The notes under the pieces are model-generated. The model searched no databases and had not been told where the DNA came from. It saw only the letters and a list, made by a program, of their open reading frames with translations. Both the position numbers and the translations under genes were made by a program. From an uncultured Ruminiclostridium sp. (GTDB lineage Bacteria; Bacillota; Clostridia; Oscillospirales; Ruminococcaceae): a stretch of 64,000 nucleotides of DNA. Where the stretch lies: NCBI GenBank assembly GCA_947629925.1, contig CANRFO010000002.1, forward strand, positions 1 through 64,000, given 5' to 3'. Of this stretch, positions 49,901 through 57,890 are shown piece by piece (the stretch's first letter is position 1; each line of letters begins with the position of its first letter).

Positions 49901-52900
49901 TTTCATAAACATAAGTCCCTGCCTTATCAAATGTGCCTAAATTAACAGTTTCTGTTTTGCTGTAGGACTTTTCAGTTCCGTCTGCACCGGAAATGTCAAC
50001 GGTTACATTAACATCGTCATGATTATAATCAGCGGGAACATCATTAACATCAACTTTCGCCCTTTCAACTTTAAAGCTGAACTCATTATTGGTCGATTTG
50101 ATAACAGAACCTTTCAGAGTTTTGCTGATATCTACGCTTACCTCATCGCTTTCAGCGGCTTTGTATTCATTTGTGAAAGTAACGTTTGCGGTTGCAGCTG
50201 TAAATGCAACATCATCACCGCTGACGCTTTCAATTTCAAGATTACCATTATTGTCTTTAACATTAACGGTAATAGTTTTTGGAGCGTCGATCGTTATTCC
50301 CTTAACGTCAGTTTCATTTTCAGTAATGGTATACTCATAAGCACCTGCTTTTGTAAACGTTATATCATTAAACTTAAATTCTCCGCCGTTTTTGCTTGTG
50401 TTAGTTGTTGCAGAAACTTCGGTGTCAGCAGGCATTGGCGCGTCTTTTGTTTCAGATGACAAAGTAAACGAATAGTTGCCGTTGTCAATACTATCTACCC
50501 AATCACGACCGTTTATCGTCTTTGTACCTGTTATTGAAAGTTTTACAGAATTAGGCTCATATTTGTTCGTGAACTTGACAGTTGCGGAAGTACCGCCTGA
50601 AGTAAATGTACCTTCTATTCCTGTCACTTTCGTAACAGTGAGCGTACCATTGATATCCTCTACTGTTACCGTGATAATTTTATCGCTGTCATAAGTAAAG
50701 CCTGTCTGCGCTGTTTTATCTTCTTTTACGGTATAAGTATAAGTACCCGCTTTTTCAAAGGTTATCGTTCCGAAATTTTTCTTTTCGCTTAATTTTAAGG
50801 AAACATCTCCTGAAACGCCCTCGCTTGTGAAGTCATCCTTTGACAAGTCTATCGTAGTTTTGTCCGCGGGCATAAAATCACTGCCTAACAATTCAAAGCC
50901 AAACTTGTATGAATAGTCCTCGGCAGGCTTCTGACCCGTTATATCCTTATCAAGCTGAAGTGTAAAGTCAACAGGGTCAGGAGTATATTCGTTCGTGAAC
51001 TTGACAGTTGCAGTTGCAGAATCACCTGTTGTGCCTGATGTAACATCATCGACTTTAATTTCCGTAACTTCAAGCTGTCCGTCATTATCCACGACTTCGA
51101 CAGTAACAGTTTTTTCAGATTTGCTGTCATAAGTGAAACCTGTCTGATCTGTGTCATTCTCTTTTACGGTATAAGTATAAGTACCCGCTTTTTCAAAGGT
51201 TATCGTGCCGAAATCTTTGTTTGCAGTGTCAGTGTCTGTGAAGTCAGTATTTGACAGATTTATCGTAGTGTCGCTTGCGGGCATAGGAGCACTGCCTGAC
51301 AATTCAAAATTAAACGCATATGAATAGTCCTTTGCAGGAGTCTGACCGCTTATCTCCTTTTCCAGATTCAGCGTTAATGTTGCAGACTCAGGCTTATATT
51401 TGTTCTCAAAGCTTACAGAAGTCTGTTTCACTCCACCTTTTTCGATCACTGTATCAGCGGTAAACGTACCGTTTTCATAGTCGTCTTTTACAGTAACAGT
51501 GACCGTATAGACGCTGTTGTCAGGCGTAATAGTTGTAGGAAGACCGTTCGTATTTTCTGTTATAGTGTAAACGTAAATCCCTGCTGCACTGAACGGACCA
51601 AAATCAAAAGCTTTTGTTCCGCTGTAAGTTCCATCGCTTTCGCTAACAGTTATTTCAACGGTTTCACTGTAACCATCTTCGACCTTGTTGTCTGTAACGC
51701 TTGTGTCCTTGCTTACGGTAAAGCTGAAATCCTTATTGGTTTCACCAGTAACAGGACCCGTCAAAGTTTTATTGATCGTTATTTCCTTGCTGATTGACGT
51801 TGGGTTATAGGTGTTTGTGAATTTCTGATGAGTATAGTCAGCCTTAGCTTCCAGTACACCATTGTTGTCAGTAACCGTTACTGTTACATTGCATACATTA
51901 CTGTCTATTGTTATTCCCTTAACAGTGGTTGCATTTTCAGCAATAGTATATTTATAAATACCCGCTGCTTTAAACGTTATCTCACCGAAATCAAATTTGC
52001 CGTCTGTTGCCGTAACAGTTTTTTCGGAGCCTTCGGTTGGCGCGCCGTCTACGGGCGACAAAGTAAACGAATAGTTACCGTTGTCAATACTATCTACCCA
52101 ATCACGACCACTTATCTCCTTTGTACCTGTTATTGAAAGTTTTACAGATTTAGGCGTATATGTGTTCTTGAACTTGACAGTTGCGGTGCCGCCACTGAAA
52201 ATGTTTTCTCCGTCGGCTGTCACTGCCGTAACTTCAAGCTGTCCTTCCTTATCCTCAACTGTTACTTCAATATTTTTCGTCAGTTTATCTGAAGAAAATC
52301 CTGTATATGAACCTATCGTTTCAGTAACAGTATAGTTATAAGTACCCGCTTCAGTATAGGTTATTGTTTTGAAATTGCCTGAGTTTTCAGTTTTACTATC
52401 AGAGAAGCTTAAAGTTAAGCTGTCGGTTGTGTCACCTGACAACGTAAAGCTAAACCCATACTTATAAGTATCGGCAGGAACTTGACCATCTATGACCTTA
52501 TCAAGTTTAAGTGTAAGATCAACAGGTGTAGGAGTATATACATTCTCAAAGTTTATTTCGCTTGTTCCGACAGTATTATCTGTGCCCTTTGTTATTGTTG
52601 TTGCCGTTTTAAGCGCATGGTCTGAGCCTATTGTGACCTCTACAGAGACCTTATATTCGGTTACGCTTTCGGGAGCAGGCTTAATAGTACCGGGAAGCTC
52701 TCTTGTTTCTTCTTTTATGATGTAAGCATAAGTCCCCACCTCATCGAACGGACCTAAATTGAATGTGAGATTTCCGCTGTAAGATGTGCCGCTTCCAGTA
52801 ACAGTTGTTGTAACGGTTTTACTGTAATCATCTTTGACCATGTTGCCTAAAACGCTTGTGTCCTTGCTTACAGTAAAGCTGAAATTCTTATTGGTTTCAT

Positions 52901-55900
52901 CAGTAACAGGCCCCGTCAGCGTCTTTGTACCCGTAAGCACCAGCGAAGGCGCATAGGAGTTGTAGAAAGTTACTGTTTGAGGGCTGGTACCTTGAACAAT
53001 GTTTCCGTCTTGTTCGTTATCTTCGGTAGTATTGGTAAGTCCGTCACTGCCTGTTTCTTTAACGGTATAATAAGCGCCCGCAGGCAAGCCTGTGATTTTT
53101 ATTTCACCCTCACTTTTGCTTGCTTCAACAGTCATCTGAACGGTGGCTATACCTTTACTGAACGTAACTTTGCTGTCGTTTACGCTTCCGTTCCCGTCGA
53201 CAGCCCCTGTAATAGGAAATGCGCCGTTTATTCCGTAACCGCCGCTTGATGAAGATTGAAGATCAATTTCAAAGGTAAATGTATGGGCAGATAATTCGCC
53301 TGCGGATACATTATCTTTACCGACAACATTCTTGATAATATCAAGGCTGCCTGATTGATAAGTATTGGTAAAAACAGCATTATACTTGCCGTCAGACGGT
53401 GTGATTGTTTCTGGACCTGAACCTTCTGCTTTTTTAAATTCAGTTATTTCTGCTATATCTTTTGGTTCTCCATTCGGTCCAGAGTCATTTCTTACATGTA
53501 TTTTTATATTATATACAGTATCGTCATACTCGACAGCAAGTATTGAGCCTGTTACTTCCCTGAGCGTATATACATAATCACCTGGCTCGTCAAAGAATAA
53601 TTCATAGCTTCCTCCTCCTGACAGGTCTGCTGTAAACGGGGTTTCTTTTTCAAACTCCTTAACAGTAGCCGTTCCTGTCCTTATGGTAGGATATGTTTTA
53701 TCGTTTATATGGCTGCCCGTAGGGGCAGATGTTCTTTCGAACTGTACTTGGAATTTCAGTCCGTTTTTGTAGTTTGTGCTATCAGGCACTACATATGGGA
53801 AAGCGCCTGTTCCGCCTTCCACAGATTTGTTGACGGTCAGAAGATCACTCAGCTTCATTTTTACTCTGAAGCCCATAGCGACTTTAGCCCAATACTCTCT
53901 GTTGTCGGCTTGGATCCTTACAAATTGTGTGATCGTATTGTCATAGTTTTCTGTATAGTTTTCTTTGACATAATCAAAACAATTGCTTTCTTCAGCATTG
54001 GTTACCGCATTGTAATATTGATTAGTTGGTACGGTAATTGTTATGCGGTAAAGTCCTGCTTCCAGACCGATAAATTTCACAGTGCCATCGCTGGCAGTTT
54101 CAAATACGTCTGTTTTATTTATGTCCTTCCAGAAATCACCGCCTTCCTCTCCTGAAACTGAACCACTGTAAGTCGGAGCATGACGGAAAGAATCTTCATA
54201 GTCTCCTTCCTCATAACCTGAGGATGCTTTACATTTGGCGATTGAAATTTTAGCATTTTCAATATATTGATCGATGCCTTCTGTAAATTCACCGTTATTA
54301 TCTTTGTCGTAATATACAGTTTCTGTAAAATTAGACAGTTTTATCGTATTGGTAAAAGTCCAGTTCTTGTCAGTACCTACTTCAACCGTGGGCACTACTT
54401 TGCTGCTGCCATCATCAGCGCCTGTTAAATTTTCTACAAAGACATAAATGATGTTCTGATCTTCTACTATCTTGTTTGTGCCGTCAATTTTGTATGTGCA
54501 TGAAGGCAGATTTTCAACAGTGGTTTGGTTGGCCAATGCAACGTCAACAGTAAACGGATCGCCTATGTAAACAGCTTTTTTAACAAGCTCTTCATACTTG
54601 GCATGGTCAGGATCAGAGGTATCCATAATTCCTGTTGCTATTTTCGCAGGATCCTCGCCTTCTAAATCGCTTTCCAAAAATCCGTATGCTGTGAAAGACG
54701 CGCTCATGCTCAAAGTTTGAAGGTTTGCAGGCTCCCATACCTTTTTAACAATTATGTCAGTGGAACGCGCGTTTGTGTATCCTACTTCGGGAGCGGGAAT
54801 TTCGTGCGTCAATTGTGTTGAGTCTATTGTAACATTAAAGGTCGACTTATTTGGCATACCTCCTTCATATGATTGTCCGTTTTTTTCGATTGTCGTCACC
54901 TTATACAGAGGATCATCAACTTTGCCGTATTGTACGACTACTTTTATCTCATATTTGCCGTTGGTAGGTTTTCCTCCTATTTTGTCTAATTCGGTCAGGT
55001 CAATAGGTATACTGTAATTTCCGTCCGTGTCAGAGACAGTTTCATAGATTGGTTCGTCGTTGTAATACGCAAATATTTTTGCACCGGCAAGCTGCTTGTC
55101 TTGTTGCTTATCAGTGATGTAGCTACCGTCGGCACTTGTTCTGTTATCATCATAGAATACAAATCCCGAGATAAGCTTCTTGGTTGATGAGTGATTAAAA
55201 ATGACAGTATTTTTAAGCTCAAATGTTTTATCATCAACGATATGGGTCCAGTAATCTATAACGCCGTGGTCAACACCGTCTGATGATATTACGCCTGCTT
55301 TTTTGGTTGGTGTATAGGTGTCCCCACTCTTTTTATATGATTCTTCGCCGACTATGCTGCAGTCCTTGAACTCAGCGTTGCTTTCTATCCACTTCCGTTC
55401 CAAATATGCAGTGGTGTTGTTAGCAAGCTTGCCATTTTTCGTGTCTATTTGGCTTCCTGCTCGCTCGCCTGCATTAAGGTTGCTGACATTGCTTGGCAAA
55501 TTCCACACCCAAGCCATAATACCTTCCGCTGTTACTGGATCATTATTTTGCGACGGCATGTCACCGATATAATCTCTCAGCAGGCTCTTGTCTAAGTTGT
55601 TGTAATAAACGGAAGACCGCTGAGTCATATTATCTTCCATACCTTCGGGAGGGTTCATCAGCAAAAGACCGATACCGTTTTTGACAGATTCCGCGTCGGA
55701 CATGGGGAAGTGTATCTCGCCCGCTTTTGCCTGAGCGTAAACCTGACCTAGACCTGTTTCGCCGAAATATCCGCCCACAGGCAGTATTCTTCCGTACTGA
55801 TCGCGTCCGTTCCAGTAGATTTTATCTACCTGCTCGTCAACCGCGGCATTACCGAGCATGATTTTTCCCAGACATTTATATTGATATGGTTTGCCGTTTA

Positions 55901-57515
55901 TCGTGCCTGTAAAATCTTCTCCCTCTTTAGTAAAACCTTCCGGCTTGGATATTTCATCTCTTCCTATGATAGCAGCGCTTAGATTATAATCGTCTGTTGT
56001 AGGATGCCTGTCCCATTCAGGATTTACGCCTGCCTCAGTGGAAAGGGTCATAATGGCATAATTAAGCCCCATGCCCGTAGTGGAAATAGTTCCGTCTGCT
56101 TTCACTTTAGTTTTGATGCTATACCACTTATCGGCTTTTGTATCATGGTATATAAAGCTGTAATCTTCATCTGTGCTGAGGCATATTTCGTCTCTGTGTA
56201 CATCGCCTCCCGTACAGCCGTTGGCTTGCGGTGAATCGTCTTCTTTTTCTCTGTGATAATCCACCGCATACATATTGCTCATGTCAATTATAATGCGGTA
56301 TGAAGAAACGCCTTCGGTGGTTACCTTAAAATATCCGCCGTTTCCTACGTAGCCGGAAACATTGCTTTCCATATTGTCGTCATCGGATTCACTTCTTCCG
56401 TCAAAGGAAAGACCGGTTATTGTTCCCATTTTGCTTGACGCGGCGGGAACGATGGTATCAGGTATTGAAAGGTCGGGATAGTTGATGAACATATGGCATG
56501 CGCTGTCAAGCTCTGTCGGCGGGTTATCCGGTCCGATTATCTGGATCCCGTCTACATTACCGTACTTGTCTTTCAAGTTTGCATAGAAATCAAAACTGTT
56601 TGTATAATTCGTAATAGGCGCATGTACCGAATGATATGCGGAAGCGTTGATCGCTTTGTTTATGCTTCCTCTTGAGTTTGCGTAAAAAGAGTATGTATAA
56701 GGTCCGATACCGTTGAACGCAAGTCTCCAGATATATCCGTCGCGGGATACGGAATAAACGTACCCGTAAAGGTACTGAGAAACCTGAAGAGAGAAAGAGT
56801 CCGCCCATACGCGTCCGTTTTTGGCATGATAAACAGGTTCTTCCTTAGTGCCTACATTTTCTGCTACGGTAATATCCCACGCATAAATACCGGTTTTGTA
56901 TTTTAAAAAAGTGTCATTTGGAGCACAGTCATAAATATATTTTCCGCTGGATATGCCGTCTGAACCTGTGCCTCTGAATATTACTTCATATGTGCCGTTT
57001 TCCGTAGCTGTAAAATGATATGCATTGTAGCCGTCTTTAACAGGGCCTTCATACTGTGTTACACCGCCTTCTGTTTTTTCGGCTTTTGGAAAGCATACTC
57101 CGTTAGGGCCTTTTGCTTCTAAAGTAGGATTTTTAATATAACCTACGTCCGCTGAAGTGTTGATCGTTTCAGTTTTTGTGTTGTTAGGGTAAGTGATTTC
57201 AATTTGACCTATTCCATAGTCGCTTGAGGCTAAGAATATTTCTTCGCCTGCTGCGGCATAGAATTTTATTTTCTGAGGACGACTCACGCCTGCGAAAGAA
57301 CCGCTGTTTGTAAAAAATCCCCAGCGGTCTATTTTAGGTTTTTCAACGGTAGTATTTACGCCGCATTCGCTTGCGTTTATTTTTGACGTTTCCATAAGCT
57401 CCTTTGTTCCCTCTGCGCTTATATCAACGTCGGACATAACGAAGAACGCCGCCGTAATGCAGACCAGCGCCGAAGCCGCCGCGAGTATCGATTTTACCGC
57501 ACATTTGAATTTCAT
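40914..57515 (-). CDS. Giant sortase-anchored repeat adhesin (5533 residues)
   Basis: The signal peptide is residues 1-35 (MKFKCAVKS, hydrophobic core, SAEG). Residues to about 900 form a unique head, perhaps the binding domain. Residues about 830-1390 include SdrD-B/Cna-B-like modules (DNRTSADGSYITDK, DTDGNYSIP). Residues about 1390-3830 are some twenty Spy0128/FctA-like repeats of about 115 residues (F-x-KAGTYTYTVxE), a fold known for isopeptide bonds. DUF11-like repeats follow (about 3830-4230 and near 4740), with DUF5979-like repeats up to about 5400 (FTVTL, LKxGES, IPxGxxYTVxE). A Thr/Ser/Glu stalk, the sorting motif MPTGLG, a hydrophobic helix and KRRKK end it. It is a long stalk for attachment to host, mucus or other cells. 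The GGGAGG site is at 57525-57530. Confidence 0.93.
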   Translation of the reverse strand: MKFKCAVKSILAAASALVCITAAFFVMSDVDISAEGTKELMETSKINASECGVNTTVEKPKIDRWGFFTNSGSFAGVSRPQKIKFYAAAGEEIFLASSDYGIGQIEITYPNNTKTETINTSADVGYIKNPTLEAKGPNGVCFPKAEKTEGGVTQYEGPVKDGYNAYHFTATENGTYEVIFRGTGSDGISSGKYIYDCAPNDTFLKYKTGIYAWDITVAENVGTKEEPVYHAKNGRVWADSFSLQVSQYLYGYVYSVSRDGYIWRLAFNGIGPYTYSFYANSRGSINKAINASAYHSVHAPITNYTNSFDFYANLKDKYGNVDGIQIIGPDNPPTELDSACHMFINYPDLSIPDTIVPAASSKMGTITGLSFDGRSESDDDNMESNVSGYVGNGGYFKVTTEGVSSYRIIIDMSNMYAVDYHREKEDDSPQANGCTGGDVHRDEICLSTDEDYSFIYHDTKADKWYSIKTKVKADGTISTTGMGLNYAIMTLSTEAGVNPEWDRHPTTDDYNLSAAIIGRDEISKPEGFTKEGEDFTGTINGKPYQYKCLGKIMLGNAAVDEQVDKIYWNGRDQYGRILPVGGYFGETGLGQVYAQAKAGEIHFPMSDAESVKNGIGLLLMNPPEGMEDNMTQRSSVYYNNLDKSLLRDYIGDMPSQNNDPVTAEGIMAWVWNLPSNVSNLNAGERAGSQIDTKNGKLANNTTAYLERKWIESNAEFKDCSIVGEESYKKSGDTYTPTKKAGVISSDGVDHGVIDYWTHIVDDKTFELKNTVIFNHSSTKKLISGFVFYDDNRTSADGSYITDKQQDKQLAGAKIFAYYNDEPIYETVSDTDGNYSIPIDLTELDKIGGKPTNGKYEIKVVVQYGKVDDPLYKVTTIEKNGQSYEGGMPNKSTFNVTIDSTQLTHEIPAPEVGYTNARSTDIIVKKVWEPANLQTLSMSASFTAYGFLESDLEGEDPAKIATGIMDTSDPDHAKYEELVKKAVYIGDPFTVDVALANQTTVENLPSCTYKIDGTNKIVEDQNIIYVFVENLTGADDGSSKVVPTVEVGTDKNWTFTNTIKLSNFTETVYYDKDNNGEFTEGIDQYIENAKISIAKCKASSGYEEGDYEDSFRHAPTYSGSVSGEEGGDFWKDINKTDVFETASDGTVKFIGLEAGLYRITITVPTNQYYNAVTNAEESNCFDYVKENYTENYDNTITQFVRIQADNREYWAKVAMGFRVKMKLSDLLTVNKSVEGGTGAFPYVVPDSTNYKNGLKFQVQFERTSAPTGSHINDKTYPTIRTGTATVKEFEKETPFTADLSGGGSYELFFDEPGDYVYTLREVTGSILAVEYDDTVYNIKIHVRNDSGPNGEPKDIAEITEFKKAEGSGPETITPSDGKYNAVFTNTYQSGSLDIIKNVVGKDNVSAGELSAHTFTFEIDLQSSSSGGYGINGAFPITGAVDGNGSVNDSKVTFSKGIATVQMTVEASKSEGEIKITGLPAGAYYTVKETGSDGLTNTTEDNEQDGNIVQGTSPQTVTFYNSYAPSLVLTGTKTLTGPVTDETNKNFSFTVSKDTSVLGNMVKDDYSKTVTTTVTGSGTSYSGNLTFNLGPFDEVGTYAYIIKEETRELPGTIKPAPESVTEYKVSVEVTIGSDHALKTATTITKGTDNTVGTSEINFENVYTPTPVDLTLKLDKVIDGQVPADTYKYGFSFTLSGDTTDSLTLSFSDSKTENSGNFKTITYTEAGTYNYTVTETIGSYTGFSSDKLTKNIEVTVEDKEGQLEVTAVTADGENIFSGGTATVKFKNTYTPKSVKLSITGTKEISGRDWVDSIDNGNYSFTLSPVDGAPTEGSEKTVTATDGKFDFGEITFKAAGIYKYTIAENATTVKGITIDSNVCNVTVTVTDNNGVLEAKADYTHQKFTNTYNPTSISKEITINKTLTGPVTGETNKDFSFTVSKDTSVTDNKVEDGYSETVEITVSESDGTYSGTKAFDFGPFSAAGIYVYTITENTNGLPTTITPDNSVYTVTVTVKDDYENGTFTADTVIEKGGVKQTSVSFENKYKPESATLTLNLEKEISGQTPAKDYSYAFNFELSGSAPMPASDTTINLSNTDFTDTDTANKDFGTITFEKAGTYTYTVKENDTDQTGFTYDSKSEKTVTVEVVDNDGQLEVTEIKVDDVTSGTTGDSATATVKFTNEYTPDPVDFTLQLDKDITGQKPAEDYSYKFGFELLGSDFMPADKTTIDLSKDDFTSEGVSGDVSLKLSEKKNFGTITFEKAGTYTYTVKEDKTAQTGFTYDSDKIITVTVEDINGTLTVTKVTGIEGTFTSGGTSATVKFTNKYEPNSVKLSITGTKTINGRDWVDSIDNGNYSFTLSSETKDAPMPADTEVSATTNTSKNGGEFKFNDITFTKAGAYEYTITENETDVKGITIDAPKTITVNVKDNNGNLEIESVSGDDVAFTAATANVTFTNEYKAAESDEVSVDISKTLKGSVIKSTNNEFSFKVERAKVDVNDVPADYNHDDVNVTVDISGADGTEKSYSKTETVNLGTFDKAGTYVYEISEATEKTDTISVDNSVYTVTIEVTDNHTTGKLDTDVTITKKGETDDVKISFTNTYKPESATLTLNLEKEISGQTPAKDYSYAFDFELSGDATDSLTLSFSNSKVKESDSFDKITYTEAGIYNYTVTEKGSKYTGFSSDEQTKNIKVTVIDNNGQLEVTEIKVADVTSGTTGASATATVKFTNTYTPDPVDFTLQLDKDITVQKPDKDYSYKFGFELSGSDFMPADKTTIDLSKDDFTSEGVSGDVSLKLNEKKNFGTITFEKAGTYTYTVKEDTTTSQTGFTYDSKSEKTVTVEVVDNDGKLKVENVTGADVTFDEASASATVKFTNKYEPNSVKLSITGTKTISGRDWVDDIDNDNYSFTLSPETTGAPMPADTEVSATTNTSKNGGEFKFNDITFTKAGAYEYTITENETDVKGITIDAPKTITVNVKDNNGNLEIESVSGDDVAFTAATANVTFTNEYKAAESDEVSVDISKTLKGSVIKSTNNEFSFKVERAKVDVNDVPADYNHDDVNVTVDISGADGTEKSYSKTETVNLGTFDKAGTYVYEISEATEKTDTISVDNSVYTVTVTVKDDYENGTFTAETVIEKGGVKQTSVSFENKYKPESASDTITIEKTLKTDAGTAIDFGADIFSFNASIAAGGGGTAGSATIEKSNITNDADHKITIPVKFTRAGVYTVTVKENESTSGFDKDGTIAYDEGQITVEYTVVDNNGKLEVSKTVKKDGAVVEAPQFNNIYTPDPITQEITLTKKVLYGDLDLVQNYGDVDSAFNFSIKQTDGTSLTGFSKTATNDKSGNISFGSVDFSQEGTYTFEAVENYDEATGYDTSHITADTNIITITYTVSCNSETGKLEVKTAYNNKSSEFTNKYTPVPCVLVVTNEIICDDVDAIDTEKEFEYTITLTNDESIDKSPIRGIFNCKYGKINGIEDVEVDPDKPTSIEFKDGVATVKLKHGQGILIEGIGDHVSYKVVQKSEANYKTEADGKETYEAEGSFDRSGSEDSRIINFTNEISLTETKASVPDITKVIDGRAVKDTDENLFAFAAEISGKTGGAVFTSNGETKRTLYSTVSETDGVYKFDPIRFGEITFTKTGTYTVTVTENPPADPDKAKESGLIYDTDKIIKIIYTVTVDKTTGALSVSEPVYDGALTFTNKYKPAATDEAPKITINKELEGAPYKADEFTFKFTVTGGVGGEFNETLTASLPDSDNNLFTAITQELETYPEAGEYVYKVSETKGTNESVTYDKAVYTVKVYVEDDTSGKLYIDKITVSKDSGDEKEINKNSIAFSNTLAKPVVSIEKEMMINNGTKTVATTEVYLDDEITYVITVKNTDKYSVAKDVAVTDKIPEGLTLVAGSITEGGEESGGTVTWKLGDLGPEASKTLTFTVKVPSVKTMTTWENTASLEYDNRPETAKTSSNTVEVKEYVPGINVEKTVSATDKDNNPIDEIGGILYVKEGDKLNYSITVTNKGESEARGIVVTDEITDGSTPENISDSGVFENGKITWNIGSLAPNDSTTVTFTVTVPEAKVGVIRRNTASATFANNPDGSSAVISSNETEVQQPVLEIKAEQSVEEGAFTDDELTAKAGDTVTYHINVTSTGEASARDIDITDILPKDEEFEIIEGSISDNGEYIYINEEGRIIWHINALKAGETKTLSFQAKLPFKSSSWQNSVSVEYNGMSESAQSEVKVKLNVKIDTGTLTVKKTVEVDDGYTMPTDPRFTFKVTFSEDADGNKPLEGTFSYTVNGAAGGSIKSGETIQLRDGESAEFADIPEGTYYTVTEVPERMPRYFSCKDEDTLTGTVVGDIETKFINVYPAGGLTISKTVKVDKNTKQWIDENTEFYFKVTFIDEQTGSELSRYRAYPYVGSSEGVAGTVRDGDIITLKHGESITISNIPSGIDYIVEEVDSKDKGAAPLDEKSGYKPEEQKISDVIPKGVDANAAFVNTRLFSSLTVTNTVDVDEAAGQAPDESDEFVYTVKLSDTTFNGVIGDITFENGVADITLKHDEKITIKDIPYGTTYSVTEKNIPEGYTLNGEKTIEGTIASDNTEVTAEYIYTMLFGTLTVGKTVEPADGQTVDVKAEFTFKVTFTDKHGEASAPDTFPCEAADGVTSIANDGTFTLRHGEEIKILNIPYGTEYTVEETKTDIPAGYVLSGDVTKTYGQDGTIGKTELDMQAMFTNIMEETDVTVEKTQYVNGGAPSTARQAVSAGDQVTYTITVTNNSKGVAYDVTVEDSVPDGLILDESSIENGVFAEGKISWSFDTIAPESSVSVSFSVSVPEAEETTVWSNTAEVSYKASPADAASVSVTSNQVFISEDVTGAKVGSLVVSKLVTGTAGDPEAEFDFTVTLDDKAVNGLFGEMFFTDGVATFKLSSGKSVTALNIPAYAHYTVTEESGDYEASFTGDNGVIPENDTVKAVFVNNLDENEPVVPKGDIMISNTVTGTAANADDEFTFTLTLSDTTISGVYGDIEFTDGVAEFTLKDGESITAAGLPAGTSYTLEETVDNGYTVSYTNESGTVPDNDTAVVTVVNVKNATITPPPIDPSEPIPDPTGDLMISNIVTGTDANADDVFTFTLTLVDNTISGLYGEIEFVDGVAEFTLKGGESITAVGLPAGIGYTLEETVDNGYTVTYTNAIGTIPEYETVVASVVNVKNSAPLPPVSSVGKLTVSNMITGDGSDPDKEFDFRVTLFSMARNAGAVIEDGIYGDMTFIDGIADFTLKSGESKTADGLPEGLGYLVEEFNYDDYEITSVGESGTIIAGKTSTAAFVNHRYRKPGNLMIENIIEGSFADPKDEFEFTVTLTDVDGTELDGLYAYEGSYSGYIRSGDTFKLRGGEYIIIRDILEFTQYQVVEKDTLGYDLIATNADGVIVVDKVARAIFLNSKVGFVFSDTSSDSGSETTAPDETTAPDEITASEGTTAPDESVGTETGETEEPVNTDTTSGSEDTAVPSETDDGPQAVDPNDENMPTGLGLGTASLFIAAALALAAGTKRRKK
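48193..48788 (-). repeat. Internal duplication of the adhesin, copy 1
   Basis: Identical by eye over 596 bp to 49840-50435; the offset of 1647 bp is exactly 549 codons. Shorter near-identical stretches continue beyond, with the same or nearly the same offset. Confidence 0.88.
49840..50435 (-). repeat. Internal duplication of the adhesin, copy 2
   Basis: Second copy of the 596-bp block. Nucleotide identity, including synonymous sites, indicates a recent duplication or gene conversion. Confidence 0.88.
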
Positions 57516-57578
57516 AAAAAAATACCTCCCGCTTGTAAAAAGATGGATTTTACCGCCCTCGTAATGAAAATCAAAAAC

Positions 57579-57587
57579 GGGGGGGGG
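57579..57587 (-). repeat. C9 tract (G9 on + strand) in the adhesin leader
   Basis: Nine C on the coding strand, about 45 nt after the predicted transcript start and 64 bp before the ATG. It is not in a gene, so length changes would act on transcription or translation rather than frame. Confidence 0.88.
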
Positions 57588-57634
57588 TATAATTGTTTTT
57601 TATTAAATTTTTATGACATTAAATAGTTAATAAA

Positions 57635-57663
57635 ATAATAGCACAAAACAAAAAATTTTTCAA
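57635..57663 (-). promoter_or_regulatory. Promoter of the giant adhesin
   Basis: On the minus strand TTGAAA (57658-57663), 17-bp spacer, TATTAT (57635-57640). This gives an untranslated leader of about 113 nt that contains the C9 tract. Confidence 0.65.
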
Positions 57664-57793
57664 GCCTTTGGCATAATTTGCACTTTTTTGGCCGTAATTT
57701 GCACTTTTAAATTTTTGCTGAAAAATAATGCACAAAAACTTTTATAAAATTTTCCCTTAATTGTTGAAATTGATTTTGCAAAACAGTTTTTGA

Positions 57794-57822
57794 TTGACAA
57801 TTTGTCAAGGATATGATATATT
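57794..57822 (+). promoter_or_regulatory. Promoter of the zinc-ribbon membrane protein gene
   Basis: TTGACA (57794-57799), 17-bp spacer, TATATT (57817-57822); ribosome site GGAGAGGAG before 57891. Confidence 0.75.
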
Positions 57823-57890
57823 ATGTTTATGACCGCTTTTTTGCGTACCGATAAACATAAAAATATATATAAACGGAGAGGAGTTTTATC

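Noticed and set aside
48372-50459. Two identical 146-codon + strand frames that look like a duplicated gene
   Set aside because: They are the antisense of the duplicated adhesin block, so their identity reflects the adhesin repeat.
41000-53400. Possible CRISPR-like array because of many regular repeats
   Set aside because: The repeats are about 300-350 bp protein-coding domains in one frame, without short palindromic repeats and unique spacers; no cas genes.
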